From an uncultured Prochlorococcus sp. (GTDB taxonomy: Bacteria; Cyanobacteriota; Cyanobacteriia; PCC-6307; Cyanobiaceae): 64,000 nt of DNA. Location of the stretch: NCBI GenBank assembly GCA_902527105.1, contig CABZNT010000005.1, positions 35,826 to 99,825 on the forward strand, in the 5' to 3' direction. The position numbers were made by a program, and so were the translations under genes. The stretch's first letter is position 1. Each line of letters opens with the position of its first letter. Below, piece after piece: positions 9,978 to 20,299 of the stretch. The notes beneath the pieces are model-generated. The model was not told the DNA's origin. It made no database searches and worked only from the letters and a program-made list of their open reading frames with translations.

Positions 9978-10083
9978 CGATTATAAGTTTTTAAAAGTGA
10001 AAGGTGTTAAATATTCCCTATTCACTAGGATTGCTTATAAATATCGATTCGTCATCATATTCTTAAAAAATCAGAACCCCTTG

Positions 10084-10728
10084 TCACTTTTTGATAACTT
10101 TATCAATTAATCCATATTCGACTGCTTCTGATGGAGATAAAAAGTAATCTCTTTCTGTATCTTCATTAATTTTTTCTAAAGGTTGACCAGTATGTTCTGC
10201 TAAAAGCGAATTTAAAGTTTTCTTGAGAAAAAGTATTTCTTTAGCTTGTATTTCAATCTCTACTGCTTGACCTTGTGCACCACCCAAAGGTTGATGAATC
10301 ATAATCCTAGAATTAGGTAAAGCCAATCTTTTCCCCTTTGCTCCTCCAGAAAGTAGAAATGCCCCCATACTTGCCGCTACTCCAAAGCATATTGTCACTA
10401 CATCAGGGGATATTTGTTGCATAGTATCGTATATGGCCATTCCTGCAGTTACAGAGCCTCCAGGAGAATTAATATATATTTGTATGTCTTTTTCGGGATC
10501 TTCTGCTTCAAGAAATAATAATTGTGCAACAAGTGAATCAGATACTTGATCATTAATTCCAGTACCTAAAAAAATTATTCTCTCCCTCAGTAGTCTTGAA
10601 TAAATATCAAAAGCTCTTTCTCCTCTACCTGATTGTTCTATAACAGTAGGAACAGCAGCAATAGTTTTATTATTACTTTCGTAAGAACTTATTGAGCTTT
10701 GGATTAAATGTTTTTTTTCTGAGTTCAC
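10084..10728 (-). CDS. clpP2: ATP-dependent Clp protease proteolytic subunit (ClpX-linked ClpP)
   Basis: A 214-aa serine protease subunit with the complete catalytic triad: Ser120 in GVAASMGAF, His145 in [12 protein letters not shown] and Asp194 in TERDYFLSP. The N-terminal extension of about 30 residues is likely partly removed on maturation. Cyanobacteria carry several clpP paralogues plus clpR; the one beside clpX is usually called clpP2, and I use that symbol on the basis of the adjacency to clpX. It lies between tig and clpX on the same strand, a classic quality-control cluster. Confidence 0.92.
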   Translation of the reverse strand: MNSEKKHLIQSSISSYESNNKTIAAVPTVIEQSGRGERAFDIYSRLLRERIIFLGTGINDQVSDSLVAQLLFLEAEDPEKDIQIYINSPGGSVTAGMAIYDTMQQISPDVVTICFGVAASMGAFLLSGGAKGKRLALPNSRIMIHQPLGGAQGQAVEIEIQAKEILFLKKTLNSLLAEHTGQPLEKINEDTERDYFLSPSEAVEYGLIDKVIKK

Positions 10729-10793
10729 AAATTAGTTTTAGTCTTATAAATAATTTAAGGGGTTTTTGTTTAATTAGTAGGAAATTTCATAAA

Positions 10794-12233
10794 TTATTTT
10801 TTTTCTTTTTTATTTTGAGTTTTTGTAGTTTTTGTAGTTTTTGTAGTTTTTGTAGTTTTTGTGGCTTTTGTGGCTTTTGATGTTTTGGATGTTTTGGTAG
10901 CTTTAGAAGTTTTTGTAGTTTTTTCTTTTACTTCAGAATTTTCTTCAAGCCAAATTATTAATTTTTCTTTGAGTAAATCATTAGTTATTACTTCTTTTAA
11001 TTTTTTAATATCTATTTGTTTTGAAGATTGAGCGATTGCATCTTCATAATCTTTCATTTTTAAATCAATTTCATCTGTCTCAACTTTTATGTTTTCTGTT
11101 TCGGCTAATGCTTTTAAAGCTAAATTTCTTTGAACATTTTTTTCAGCCTGAGGCCTTGTGGACTCTGCTAATGACTTAACTAATTCCGGAGTGAAAGTAG
11201 ATTTAACATCAAGACCTTGTTGAGCAAATCTTTGAGCGGTTTGTTCAATATTATTCCTCACTTCTATATCAATCATAGATTTTGGAATTTCAGCAACCAA
11301 TTCGTTCGTTAAGGCATTTAGTAAAGCCTCAATTTTGATATCTTTTTGAGTTTTTTCAAAATTGTCTTTAAGTTGCTTTTCAATATCTTCCTTTAACTCT
11401 TTTAATGATTCTTTGTTGCCAGACTGTTTTGCAAAATCGTCATTAAGTTCAGGCAATTCTTTTTCCTTAAGATCCTTAAGATTAACTTCAAAGATTGCCT
11501 CTTTGCCTCTCGAATCTTCATGAGAATAATCTTCTGGAAATTTAAGGTTAAGTGTTTTAGTATCACCAATTTTCATCTTTACGATTCCCTCAACGAAACC
11601 GGGAATCATTTTATTCTTTTCTAACTCAAGATCCATTGATTCACTTGTCCCACCATCAATCTCTTTACCAGAGTCTTTATATTTTCCTTTGAAACTTACT
11701 ACAGCAATATCTCCTAATTTTGCTGCTCTATTGGTAACTGGAATAATGTTTGCGAACTGATTTCTAGATTTTTCTAGCGCTTCATCTATTGACTTAGGAT
11801 CAAACTTTGTTTTTGATATTTCAACACTTAGACCTTTGGATTTTTTGAGTTTTAATTCTGGGGCAACATCAGTTTGAAGAGTAACTTTAAGTGATTTTTC
11901 AGGACTAAACTTTGCAAGTAAAGATTCAAATCCATCTACCAATTCTGGCTCACTTAGTGGCTCTATAGATTTTATTTTTAACGCTTCTTGCCATGATTTA
12001 TCAATAATTTTTTCTAGAGCAGAAGCATGTAATTGTGTTATGCCAATCCTTTGGATTAAGACTTGTTTGGGAATTTTACCAAGTCTAAATCCCGGAATTT
12101 TAGCTGAACGACTGATAGAGCTGATTGTTTCATTTACACACGTTTTGCATGTCTCAGATGGTATTTCTAATTCGAATGAAATTCTACTTTGAGGCAGAGG
12201 AGTTGTTTTGACTATTAGTGCATCTTTAGCCAT
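10794..12233 (-). CDS. tig: Trigger factor, with Lys/Thr repeat tail
   Basis: Trigger factor is the ribosome-bound chaperone and peptidyl-prolyl isomerase that meets nascent chains. The 479-aa protein has the ribosome-docking signature GFRLGKIP at 48-55, an FKBP-type domain at about 165-255 (GDIAVVSFKGKYKDSGKEIDG is its first strand pair) and a helical C-terminal domain to about 430. The last 45 residues are unusual: an almost pure Lys/Thr/Ser/Ala tail coded by eleven 9-bp repeats (see repeat entry). The common length is around 430-450, so the excess is this tail. First gene of the tig-clpP-clpX-dnaX cluster; asd is divergent across a 124-base gap. Confidence 0.96.
   Translation of the reverse strand: MAKDALIVKTTPLPQSRISFELEIPSETCKTCVNETISSISRSAKIPGFRLGKIPKQVLIQRIGITQLHASALEKIIDKSWQEALKIKSIEPLSEPELVDGFESLLAKFSPEKSLKVTLQTDVAPELKLKKSKGLSVEISKTKFDPKSIDEALEKSRNQFANIIPVTNRAAKLGDIAVVSFKGKYKDSGKEIDGGTSESMDLELEKNKMIPGFVEGIVKMKIGDTKTLNLKFPEDYSHEDSRGKEAIFEVNLKDLKEKELPELNDDFAKQSGNKESLKELKEDIEKQLKDNFEKTQKDIKIEALLNALTNELVAEIPKSMIDIEVRNNIEQTAQRFAQQGLDVKSTFTPELVKSLAESTRPQAEKNVQRNLALKALAETENIKVETDEIDLKMKDYEDAIAQSSKQIDIKKLKEVITNDLLKEKLIIWLEENSEVKEKTTKTSKATKTSKTSKATKATKTTKTTKTTKTTKTQNKKEKK
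10820..10918. repeat. 9-bp tandem repeat array inside the 3' end of tig
   Basis: Eleven consecutive 9-base units with plus-strand consensus tttttgtag. Units 1-4 are identical, units 5-10 diverge at one to several positions, and unit 11 returns to the consensus. On the coding strand each unit is three codons, giving Lys-Thr-Thr and variants (Lys-Ala-Thr, Lys-Thr-Ser). Because the period is a multiple of three, gain or loss of a unit keeps the frame open. Confidence 0.95.
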
Positions 12234-12357
12234 GTTTTTCTAAGTTATTACTATGAGCCGAATCTTAATTATTTCACATTATGTGATTTCCTTGAAAGTT
12301 AATTTTTTGATAAAGTAAAAAAAATAGTCAATCTATTTATAAAAATCATTTTAAAGT

Positions 12358-13389
12358 GTGAGACAATCTCCGTATTTGCCTAATAGGCCATTAAAAGTTG
12401 CTGTTTTAGGTTCTTCAGGTGCTGTGGGATCTGAATTGCTAAAAATTCTTGAACAACGTGATTTCCCAATATCAGAATTGGTCTTGCTTTCATCAGAGCG
12501 GTCAGAAGGAAAAAAAATTATTTGGAAAGATGAAGAATTAGTAACAAAAAAAACAACTAAGGAAGAATTTAAAAATCTTGATTTAGTTTTAGCTTCAGCT
12601 GGCGGAAGTATTTCAAAAAAATGGTTGTCTACCATTATTGATCAAAATGCTTTACTGATAGATAATTCAAGTGCTTTCAGATTAGATAAGAACGTTCCTC
12701 TTATAGTCCCTGAAGTTAATGCTAGTGACGTACTTAATCATGATGGGATAATAGCGAATCCAAACTGCACTACCATCTTGTTGACATTAGTTTTAGCTCC
12801 ATTAAACAAACTTTCGACTATTCAAAGAGTTGTTGTCTCAACATATCAATCTGTTAGTGGTGCAGGCCAACTGGCGATGGAGGAACTAAAACTTTTAACT
12901 GAACAATATCTTCAAGGAAATCCTCAAAAAAGTGAAGTTTTGCCATACTCCCTTGCTTTTAATTTGTTTTTACATAATTCCCCTATGCTTTCAAATAATT
13001 ACTGCGAAGAAGAGATGAAAATGGTTAATGAGACAAGAAAAATATTAAATTTTGCTGATTTAAAGCTCTCTGCTACATGTGTTCGAGTCCCAGTACTGAG
13101 AGCACATTCTGAATCGATTAATATTGAATTTGCCGATGTAGTTGAGCCTAAAGATGCTCTTGAAGAATTAAAAAAATCTCCTGGAATTGAAGTTATTGAG
13201 GATTACAAAAATAATAGATTTCCTATGCCAAATGACGTTATGGGAAGGGATAATGTTGCTGTTGGCAGGCTAAGAACTGATATAAGTCAGCCTCATGGAT
13301 TAGAATTATGGTTATGTGGAGATCAAATAAGAAAAGGAGCAGCTCTTAATGCTGTTCAAATAGCTGAGTTATTAATTCCAAAAAAATGA
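12358..13389 (+). CDS. asd: Aspartate-semialdehyde dehydrogenase
   Basis: Reduces aspartyl phosphate to aspartate semialdehyde, the branch point for lysine, threonine and methionine. The 343-aa protein has the NADP-binding [11 protein letters not shown] near residue 18, the catalytic Cys137 in NPNCTT, and the substrate-binding [16 protein letters not shown] with the active-site His. The likely start is GTG at 12358; a later start would cut into the first Rossmann strand (PLKVAVLG). Its stop overlaps the dapA start in an ATGA, so the two lysine-pathway steps are translationally coupled. Confidence 0.96.
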   Translation: MRQSPYLPNRPLKVAVLGSSGAVGSELLKILEQRDFPISELVLLSSERSEGKKIIWKDEELVTKKTTKEEFKNLDLVLASAGGSISKKWLSTIIDQNALLIDNSSAFRLDKNVPLIVPEVNASDVLNHDGIIANPNCTTILLTLVLAPLNKLSTIQRVVVSTYQSVSGAGQLAMEELKLLTEQYLQGNPQKSEVLPYSLAFNLFLHNSPMLSNNYCEEEMKMVNETRKILNFADLKLSATCVRVPVLRAHSESINIEFADVVEPKDALEELKKSPGIEVIEDYKNNRFPMPNDVMGRDNVAVGRLRTDISQPHGLELWLCGDQIRKGAALNAVQIAELLIPKK

Positions 13390-14288
13390 TTACAGACAAA
13401 ACTGAGTGTAATAATCCACTATTTGGAAGAATATTGACTGCAATGGTTACTCCATTCAATGAGAATGGAGCTGTAGATTATGAACTAGCTATAAAACTTT
13501 CAAATTATCTTTTTGAGAACGGTTCCGATGGAATTGTGTTGTGCGGTACTACTGGAGAATCTCCGACTCTTTCATGGGCGGAACAGCATGATTTATTTAT
13601 GGCGGTAAAAGGATCTTTGGATGCAAGCTGTAAAGTAATAGTTGGCACTGGTAGCAATTGTACAAGCGAAGCTGTTGAAGCTACAAAAAAAGCTTACGAT
13701 TCTGGTGCCGACGGTGCGTTGGTAGTTGTTCCTTATTACAATAAGCCGCCTCAAGAAGGTCTTTTTAAACATTTCAGTTCAATTGCTAAATCTGCAAGGG
13801 ATTTGCCTCTTATGCTCTACAACATTCCTGGCAGGACTGGATGCAATTTATTACCTGATACTGTGAAGAAACTTATGGATTTCTCAAATATTCTCAGTAT
13901 TAAAGCTGCAAGCGGTAGAATAGAAGAAGTAACAGAACTAAGAGCTATTTGTGGCTCCGAACTCTCTGTATATAGTGGCGACGATTCATTGTTGCTTCCA
14001 ATGTTATCTGTAGGTGCTGTAGGAGTAGTAAGTGTTGCAAGCCATTTAGTTGGATTGCAGTTGAAAGAGATGATTCATTCTTTTCAAAGTGGAAAGGTTT
14101 CCAATGCTCTTGCTATTCATGAAAAACTTCAGCCTCTTTTCAAAGCACTTTTTATGACTACTAATCCAATCCCAATTAAGGCTGCTTTGGAGCTATCGGG
14201 TTGGGATGTAGGTAATCCTAGAAGTCCTTTGTCACCTTTAACCAATGATATGAAAAAGCAACTATCTTTTATCCTGAATTCCTTATAA
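13386..14288 (+). CDS. dapA: 4-hydroxy-tetrahydrodipicolinate synthase
   Basis: DapA condenses pyruvate with aspartate semialdehyde, the committed step to diaminopimelate and lysine. The 300-aa TIM barrel shows [15 protein letters not shown], the GTTGESPTL pyruvate-carboxylate loop, the catalytic tyrosine in [11 protein letters not shown] and the Schiff-base Lys173 in ILSIKAASG. Translation probably depends on asd through the 4-base ATGA overlap. The 80-base gap to the RNase J gene contains no obvious hairpin, so read-through into rnj is possible. Confidence 0.97.
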   Translation: MITDKTECNNPLFGRILTAMVTPFNENGAVDYELAIKLSNYLFENGSDGIVLCGTTGESPTLSWAEQHDLFMAVKGSLDASCKVIVGTGSNCTSEAVEATKKAYDSGADGALVVVPYYNKPPQEGLFKHFSSIAKSARDLPLMLYNIPGRTGCNLLPDTVKKLMDFSNILSIKAASGRIEEVTELRAICGSELSVYSGDDSLLLPMLSVGAVGVVSVASHLVGLQLKEMIHSFQSGKVSNALAIHEKLQPLFKALFMTTNPIPIKAALELSGWDVGNPRSPLSPLTNDMKKQLSFILNSL

Positions 14289-14368
14289 TAGGGATTATAT
14301 TTAACTTGATAATTAAATTTAAATAAACCTTATTTGATTACAAGCAGGCCTTCATAAATTTCAAAATT

Positions 14369-16354
14369 ATGCAATCAAGTACAAATTCAACTGTAAATAG
14401 ATCTACTCATGATTCATCTGGATCTAAAAGTAATACGCCAGCTCTACGAGTAATACCTCTTGGAGGACTACATGAAATAGGAAAAAACACTTGCGTTTTT
14501 GAATATGGTGATGAATTAATGCTTGTTGATGCTGGCCTAGCTTTCCCATCTGATGGTATGCATGGCGTAAACGTTGTTATGCCTGATACAACTTTTTTAA
14601 AAGAAAATCAAAGAAGAATAAAAGGAATGATTGTTACTCACGGTCATGAAGATCATATTGGAGGTATTTCTCATCATCTAAAGCATTTTAATATTCCCAT
14701 TATTTATGGCCCAAGACTGGCAATGTCAATGCTTAGAGGAAAAATGGAGGAAGCAGGGGTATCTGATAGAACAACTATACAGACAGTAAATCCAAGAGAT
14801 GTTGTAAAAGTAGGACAACATTTTTCTGTTGAATTTATTCGAAATACCCATTCTATTTGCGATAGTTTTTCTTTAGCAGTTACAACACCTGTTGGCACAA
14901 TTATTTTCACGGGAGATTTTAAGTTTGATCATATGCCAGTAGATGGAGAGCAATTTGATATTGAAAGAATGGTGCATTACGGAGAGAAGGGTGTTTTATG
15001 CATGTTCAGTGATTCTACAAATGCCGAAGTTCCAGGTTTTTGTCCTTCTGAGAAGACTATCTATCCCTCTTTAGAAAAACATATTTCAGAGGCAAAAGAA
15101 CGAGTTATTCTGACCACTTTTGCTAGTTCTGTTCATAGAGTGACAATGATCTTAGAATTGGCCATGAAACATGGAAGAAAGGTCGGTTTGTTAGGTAGAT
15201 CTATGATAAATGTTATTGCTAAGGCAAGAGATATTGGTTATATGAAATGCCCAGATGATTTGTTTGTTCCTATCAAGCAAATTAGAGATTTGCCAGATAG
15301 GGAGACCTTATTATTAATGACGGGAAGTCAAGGAGAACCCCTAGCAGCGTTAAGCAGAATCTCTCGTGGCGAACATCAGCATGTTCGTCTTAAGACTACT
15401 GATACTGTAATATTTTCAGCCAGCCCAATTCCTGGTAATACTATTTCTGTTGTTAACACAATAGATAGATTAATGAAACTCGGAGCAAAGGTTGTTTATG
15501 GAAAGGGTGAGAATATTCATGTTTCTGGTCATGGTTTTCAAGAAGATCAAAAGTTAATGTTGGCACTCGCAAAACCTAAGTTTTTTGTTCCTGTTCATGG
15601 AGAACATAGAATGCTTGTTTGTCATGGGAAGAGTGCACAAACTATGGGGGTTCCAAAGGATAATATCTTAATTATTGAAAATGGAGATGTAGTTGAGTTA
15701 ACATCTAATTCTATTCAAAAGGGTGATCCTGTAAAAGCTGGTGTTGAACTGCTTGATAACTCAAGAAATGGGATAGTAGATGCTCGAGTATTAAAGGAAA
15801 GGCAGCAATTAGCTGGTGACGGTGTAGTAACTGTTTTAGCTCCTATTAGTACAGATGGGAAGATGGTTGCGCCACCTAGAGTTAATTTAAGAGGAGTTGT
15901 TACTACTGCAGAGCCAAGAAAAATGTCTATGTGGACAGAACGAGAAATAAGCTGGGTCTTAGAAAATAGATGGAAACAATTATCCAGACAAACTGGGCCG
16001 AATAATTTTGAGGTAGATTGGATTGGTGTACAAAGAGAAATTGAAAATGGTTTATCGAGAAGAATGAGAAGAGAATTACAAGTTGAACCACTTATTTTGT
16101 GTTTAGTTCAACCTGCTCCAAGTGGAACTCGTGCTTATATTCCAAAGATTACCGAAGAGCAAAATTTCTCCAATAGAAATAGAAACAATAATAATTTTCA
16201 TAAAAAATCAAACAATAATCATCCTAATAGTTCAAATAACCCACAAAATACCCAAAAAAGTCCAAAAGTTTCACAGAATTCATCAGCTGAGACTGCTACA
16301 GAAGATTCATTTGAAGGTAGAACAAGAAGAAGAAGATCTGCTGTAACATCTTAA
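14369..16354 (+). CDS. rnj: Ribonuclease J with Asn-rich C-terminal tail
   Basis: RNase J is a 5'-3' exonuclease and endonuclease of the metallo-beta-lactamase/beta-CASP family, central to RNA decay in cyanobacteria. The 661-aa protein has the zinc-binding THGHEDHIGG (Thr90-His91-Gly-His93-Glu-Asp95-His96), the TGDFKFDH strand, SDSTNAEVPG and the beta-CASP segments FSASPIPGN and PVHGEHRML. Residues from about 588 are a low-complexity tail rich in Asn, Ser, Gln and Lys that ends in RTRRRR, likely disordered and possibly RNA- or partner-binding. Its TAA shares a TTAA palindrome with the convergent tilS stop. Confidence 0.95.
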   Translation: MQSSTNSTVNRSTHDSSGSKSNTPALRVIPLGGLHEIGKNTCVFEYGDELMLVDAGLAFPSDGMHGVNVVMPDTTFLKENQRRIKGMIVTHGHEDHIGGISHHLKHFNIPIIYGPRLAMSMLRGKMEEAGVSDRTTIQTVNPRDVVKVGQHFSVEFIRNTHSICDSFSLAVTTPVGTIIFTGDFKFDHMPVDGEQFDIERMVHYGEKGVLCMFSDSTNAEVPGFCPSEKTIYPSLEKHISEAKERVILTTFASSVHRVTMILELAMKHGRKVGLLGRSMINVIAKARDIGYMKCPDDLFVPIKQIRDLPDRETLLLMTGSQGEPLAALSRISRGEHQHVRLKTTDTVIFSASPIPGNTISVVNTIDRLMKLGAKVVYGKGENIHVSGHGFQEDQKLMLALAKPKFFVPVHGEHRMLVCHGKSAQTMGVPKDNILIIENGDVVELTSNSIQKGDPVKAGVELLDNSRNGIVDARVLKERQQLAGDGVVTVLAPISTDGKMVAPPRVNLRGVVTTAEPRKMSMWTEREISWVLENRWKQLSRQTGPNNFEVDWIGVQREIENGLSRRMRRELQVEPLILCLVQPAPSGTRAYIPKITEEQNFSNRNRNNNNFHKKSNNNHPNSSNNPQNTQKSPKVSQNSSAETATEDSFEGRTRRRRSAVTS

Positions 16355-17361
16355 CTTTTTTCAAAATTTATATAGTTTTTATCCCAAACAATTTTTAAAA
16401 ACTCATGCAGATTAATTTGACCTTTATTTTTTTCATAAATTGAAGTTGCTAATTTTGTCAGATTTTTAGAACTACATTGCTTTGAAGATATTTCTTTTAA
16501 AAATCTATTTAAAATTGTGCACCTCGCTTCAATACACATACCATTTAGGAGATTCCTATCGATACCATTAACATCTTTACAATATAAATACGCTAGTTCA
16601 CTAAGATCATTACGTTCATTGTTGTATTTGCTCATTTTTTGGGAAAAATTATTTATCCTTTCAGAACAACCAGGATAGATGACTTCTAAAGTAGGAATAA
16701 TTTTTTTTCTTACTAAATTTCTTTTTAATTTAAGATCTGAATTTGTAGGATCTTCCCAGACTGGGATCTTCATATCATTGCAAAATTGTTTTGTATCTTC
16801 CCTACTGAAAATTAATATCGGTCTTACTAAATAAATTTGATTTTCTATTAATCTTTTACTCTCAATATTACTCAGACCTGCAAAATTGCTTCCTCTAGAT
16901 AAATTGAGGATAAATGTTTCTGCATTATCACTACTCGTGTGACCTGTTAACAAATAAATATTATGTTTTTGCTGGTTTTTATTTAATAAAGTTTTGGCTC
17001 TTTCACATAATTTTTTATATCTCCATTCTCGTGCTTTTTCTTCTGAAGAAATACTTTCCTTATTTGCTTGATCAAAAGAGAATGAAATATTTTTATCTTC
17101 GCAATAATCTTTTAATTCAAGAGCATATAGTGATGATTTTTCATGCCACTGATGATTACCATGCCAAACACTAATAGACCAATTATGTAGTTTTTTTAGG
17201 TCATTAATTAGGGTTAATAAGGTCATTGAGTCTTGACCCCCCGAAACACTTATTAAAATATTGGATCCTTTGGGAATTAATATTTTTTTGGTAAGAATCT
17301 CCTTATGAAGCTGATGATGCCATGATGACCAATTTTTCTGACTTAATTTTTTATCAGTCAT
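16351..17361 (-). CDS. tilS: tRNA(Ile)-lysidine synthase
   Basis: TilS puts lysine on C34 of the CAT-anticodon tRNA-Ile so that it reads AUA. The 336-aa N-type ATP pyrophosphatase has the PP-loop SGGQDS at 40-45, the WHGNHQWH strand, TGHTSSDNAETFILNLSRGS (HxxxDxxET-type signature) and VWEDPTNSDLKLKRNLVRKKIIP. It is shorter than the E. coli enzyme and lacks its large C-terminal domains, as is usual in cyanobacteria. It overlaps the 3' end of rnj by four bases in a tail-to-tail arrangement. Confidence 0.95.
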   Translation of the reverse strand: MTDKKLSQKNWSSWHHQLHKEILTKKILIPKGSNILISVSGGQDSMTLLTLINDLKKLHNWSISVWHGNHQWHEKSSLYALELKDYCEDKNISFSFDQANKESISSEEKAREWRYKKLCERAKTLLNKNQQKHNIYLLTGHTSSDNAETFILNLSRGSNFAGLSNIESKRLIENQIYLVRPILIFSREDTKQFCNDMKIPVWEDPTNSDLKLKRNLVRKKIIPTLEVIYPGCSERINNFSQKMSKYNNERNDLSELAYLYCKDVNGIDRNLLNGMCIEARCTILNRFLKEISSKQCSSKNLTKLATSIYEKNKGQINLHEFLKIVWDKNYINFEKS

Positions 17362-17446
17362 TTTGTGTTGCTCAGATAATATTTTTTAAAAAATGCACTG
17401 TTTTACTAAAACAATGTCACAATCGGGTAATAAATTCATTAAGTAA

Positions 17447-18223
17447 ATGAGTCTGATTAATCTTTTGCCACAAAAAATCAAAGAAGAGTTAAGAAGCAAA
17501 TCCTTACTCAAAGTAATTTCAGGATTGAATAATTTCGATGTTCAGTCTGTGAAAATAATTGTTGAGGCTGCTTCATTAGGAGGTGCAGATCTTGTCGATA
17601 TTGCTTGTAAACCTGAACTCGTTGATTTAGCACTTAAGAATTCAACACTACCCGTTTGCGTTAGTTCAGTAGTGCCTCGATCTTTTCAAGATTGTGTAAA
17701 AGCAGGAGCATCATTAATTGAGATAGGAAATTACGATACTTTTTATGAAAAAGGCATTAATTTTTCAGATAAAAAAGTTTTAAACATTACAAAAGAGACG
17801 AGGGATTTATTGCCTAATTTTCCTTTATCAGTAACTGTTCCTCATACTATGCCTATTGATAAACAAGTTGATCTTGCTGTAAAGCTAGTGGAAGAAGGCG
17901 TTGATATTATTCAAACAGAAGGTGGTACCAGTTCTACTCCTTACTCTCCAGGAATTCAAGGTTTTTTTGAAAAATCAGTACCAACCCTTGCAGCTACCTA
18001 TGCTATTCATCAAGAATTTAAGAAACAATCTCTGAATATACCAATTATGAGTGCTTCTGGATTAAGCCAAGTAACTTGTCCACTAGCAATAACCTCTGGA
18101 GCCTCAGCAGTTGGCGTTGGATCTGTGGTTAATAAATTAGATGATTTAATATCAATGATTGCGGTTGTTAGGGGCTTAAAAGAATCTTTGAAAAATTCAA
18201 TAATTGGAGAAAAAATTTCTTAG
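17447..18223 (+). CDS. ycf23: DUF561/Ycf23 family protein
   Basis: A 258-aa predicted TIM-barrel protein of the DUF561 family, whose plastid homologue is Ycf23; the function is not established. Barrel-like strand-loop patterns are GGADLVDIACKPELV, PVCVSSVVP, ASLIEIGNYD, VDIIQTEGG and the C-terminal phosphate-loop-like GASAVGVGSVVNKL. The conserved IQTEGGTSS segment suggests a ligand-binding site. It is followed after 26 bases by uvrB on the same strand. The family call is from recognition of the pattern, not from a search. Confidence 0.8.
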   Translation: MSLINLLPQKIKEELRSKSLLKVISGLNNFDVQSVKIIVEAASLGGADLVDIACKPELVDLALKNSTLPVCVSSVVPRSFQDCVKAGASLIEIGNYDTFYEKGINFSDKKVLNITKETRDLLPNFPLSVTVPHTMPIDKQVDLAVKLVEEGVDIIQTEGGTSSTPYSPGIQGFFEKSVPTLAATYAIHQEFKKQSLNIPIMSASGLSQVTCPLAITSGASAVGVGSVVNKLDDLISMIAVVRGLKESLKNSIIGEKIS

Positions 18224-18252
18224 TATAGCAACATCCTTTAGCTACTAGCTTG

Positions 18253-20292
18253 ATGAACAACTATAAGCTTCAAGCTCCTTACGAACCAAATGGAGATCAA
18301 CCAGAAGCTATTAAAAAATTAGTTAAAGGCGTCAATAATGGTAAACAGTTTCAGACTCTTTTAGGAGCTACTGGAACTGGTAAAACATTTACCATTGCCA
18401 ATGTAATTCAACAAACAGGAAGACCAGCACTTGTTTTAGCCCATAACAAAACTTTGGCTGCACAACTATGTAACGAATTAAGGGAATTTTTTCCAAAAAA
18501 TGCTGTTGAGTACTTCATTTCTTACTACGATTATTATCAACCTGAAGCTTATGTACCTGTAAGTGATACTTACATAGCCAAAACTGCTTCAATTAATGAA
18601 GAAATAGATATGCTTAGGCATTCTGCAACACGCTCATTATTTGAAAGAAAAGATGTAATTGTAGTAGCCTCAATAAGTTGTATTTATGGTCTTGGTATAC
18701 CGAGTGAGTATTTAAAAGCTGCAGTTAAATTTGAAGTGGGAAAATCAATAAATCTACGTTCTTCTTTGAGGTCTCTCGTTGAAAATCAATATACTAGAAA
18801 TGATATTGAAATTACTAGAGGTAGATTCAGAATTAAAGGTGATGTCTTAGAAATCGGTCCAGCTTATGAGGATAGATTAATTAGAGTCGAATTATTTGGT
18901 GATGAAGTCGAAGCTATTAGATATGTTGACCCTACTACAGGAGAAATCCTTGAAAGTTTGGAACAAGTTAGCGTTTACCCAGCGAAGCATTTTGTGACCC
19001 CAAAAGAAAGACTTGAGAGTGCAATAAGTGCAATTAGAAGTGAATTAAAAACTCAACTAGATAAATTTACATACGAAGGAAAATTATTAGAGGCTCAACG
19101 TCTAGAACAGCGCACAAAATATGATTTAGAAATGCTTAAAGAGGTTGGTTATTGTAATGGAGTTGAGAATTATGCTCGTCATTTATCAGGTAGGGAGGAA
19201 GGATCACCGCCAGAATGCTTAATAGATTACTTTCCTAAAGATTGGTTGTTGGTAGTTGATGAGAGTCATGTAACATGTCCTCAACTTCATGCGATGTACA
19301 ACGGTGATCAATCTAGAAAAAAAGTTTTAATAGATCATGGTTTTAGATTGCCAAGTGCTGCAGATAATAGACCTTTAAAATGTGAAGAGTTTTGGGAAAA
19401 ATCAAAACAGACATTATTTATAAGTGCAACCCCTGGTCAATGGGAATTAGATCAATGTGATGGTGAATTTATTGAGCAAGTTATAAGACCAACTGGGGTA
19501 TTAGACCCGTTAATTGATGTAAGACCTAGTGAAGGCCAAATAGAAGATCTGTTATCTGAAATAAGAATTCGAGCTGAAAAGAATCAAAGAGTGCTTGTGA
19601 CAACACTTACTAAGAGAATGGCTGAAGATCTAACTGATTTTTTATCTGAAAATAAAGTAAGAGTTAGATATTTGCATTCCGAAATCCATTCAATTGAAAG
19701 AATTGAAATTATTCAAGACCTTAGAATGGGCGAATATGATGTTTTGGTAGGAGTTAATTTATTAAGAGAGGGACTAGATCTTCCAGAAGTATCCTTAGTC
19801 GCCATTTTAGATGCTGATAAAGAAGGTTTTCTGAGGGCAGAAAGGTCATTGATTCAAACAATAGGAAGAGCTGCCAGACATGTTGAAGGTGTTGCCTTGC
19901 TTTATGCAGATAACTTCACAGATTCAATGAAAAGAGCAATATCTGAAACTGAAAGAAGAAGAAAAATTCAAAAAAAATACAACCAAGTCAATGGTATTAC
20001 TCCAAAACCTGCAGGCAAAAAAATAGAAAATTCAATATTATCTTTTCTAGAACTTTCCAGAAAACTAGATGCTGGTGGTTTATCTAAAGATTTAATAAAT
20101 ATAGTTAATAACAAAACTGACGCAATTCTCAGTTCCAGTGATAATCAATGTTTGCTCGAAGAATTGCCTGACTTAATAGAAAAGCTAGAAATTAAAATGA
20201 AAGACGCTGCAAAAGAGTTAAATTTTGAAGAAGCAGCAAATTTGAGGGATAGAATCAAAAAATTAAGACAAAAATTGGCAAGAAATAATTAA
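18253..20292 (+). CDS. uvrB: Excinuclease ABC subunit B
   Basis: UvrB is the damage-verifying helicase of nucleotide excision repair. The protein (679 aa from ATG 18253) has Walker [11 protein letters not shown], the beta-hairpin region [12 protein letters not shown] that inserts at the lesion, [14 protein letters not shown], the helicase motifs [14 protein letters not shown] and QTIGRAARH, and the C-terminal UVR coiled-coil ([22 protein letters not shown]) that binds UvrC. A TTG directly before the ATG could add one residue, but ATG is preferred. The downstream lysC gene converges with 7 bases between stops. Confidence 0.97.
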   Translation: MNNYKLQAPYEPNGDQPEAIKKLVKGVNNGKQFQTLLGATGTGKTFTIANVIQQTGRPALVLAHNKTLAAQLCNELREFFPKNAVEYFISYYDYYQPEAYVPVSDTYIAKTASINEEIDMLRHSATRSLFERKDVIVVASISCIYGLGIPSEYLKAAVKFEVGKSINLRSSLRSLVENQYTRNDIEITRGRFRIKGDVLEIGPAYEDRLIRVELFGDEVEAIRYVDPTTGEILESLEQVSVYPAKHFVTPKERLESAISAIRSELKTQLDKFTYEGKLLEAQRLEQRTKYDLEMLKEVGYCNGVENYARHLSGREEGSPPECLIDYFPKDWLLVVDESHVTCPQLHAMYNGDQSRKKVLIDHGFRLPSAADNRPLKCEEFWEKSKQTLFISATPGQWELDQCDGEFIEQVIRPTGVLDPLIDVRPSEGQIEDLLSEIRIRAEKNQRVLVTTLTKRMAEDLTDFLSENKVRVRYLHSEIHSIERIEIIQDLRMGEYDVLVGVNLLREGLDLPEVSLVAILDADKEGFLRAERSLIQTIGRAARHVEGVALLYADNFTDSMKRAISETERRRKIQKKYNQVNGITPKPAGKKIENSILSFLELSRKLDAGGLSKDLINIVNNKTDAILSSSDNQCLLEELPDLIEKLEIKMKDAAKELNFEEAANLRDRIKKLRQKLARNN

Positions 20293-20299
20293 AAAGAAC

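Noticed and set aside
10820..10918. Regular repeats considered as a CRISPR array or mobile element
   Set aside because: The units are 9 bases with no spacers and are in frame within tig.
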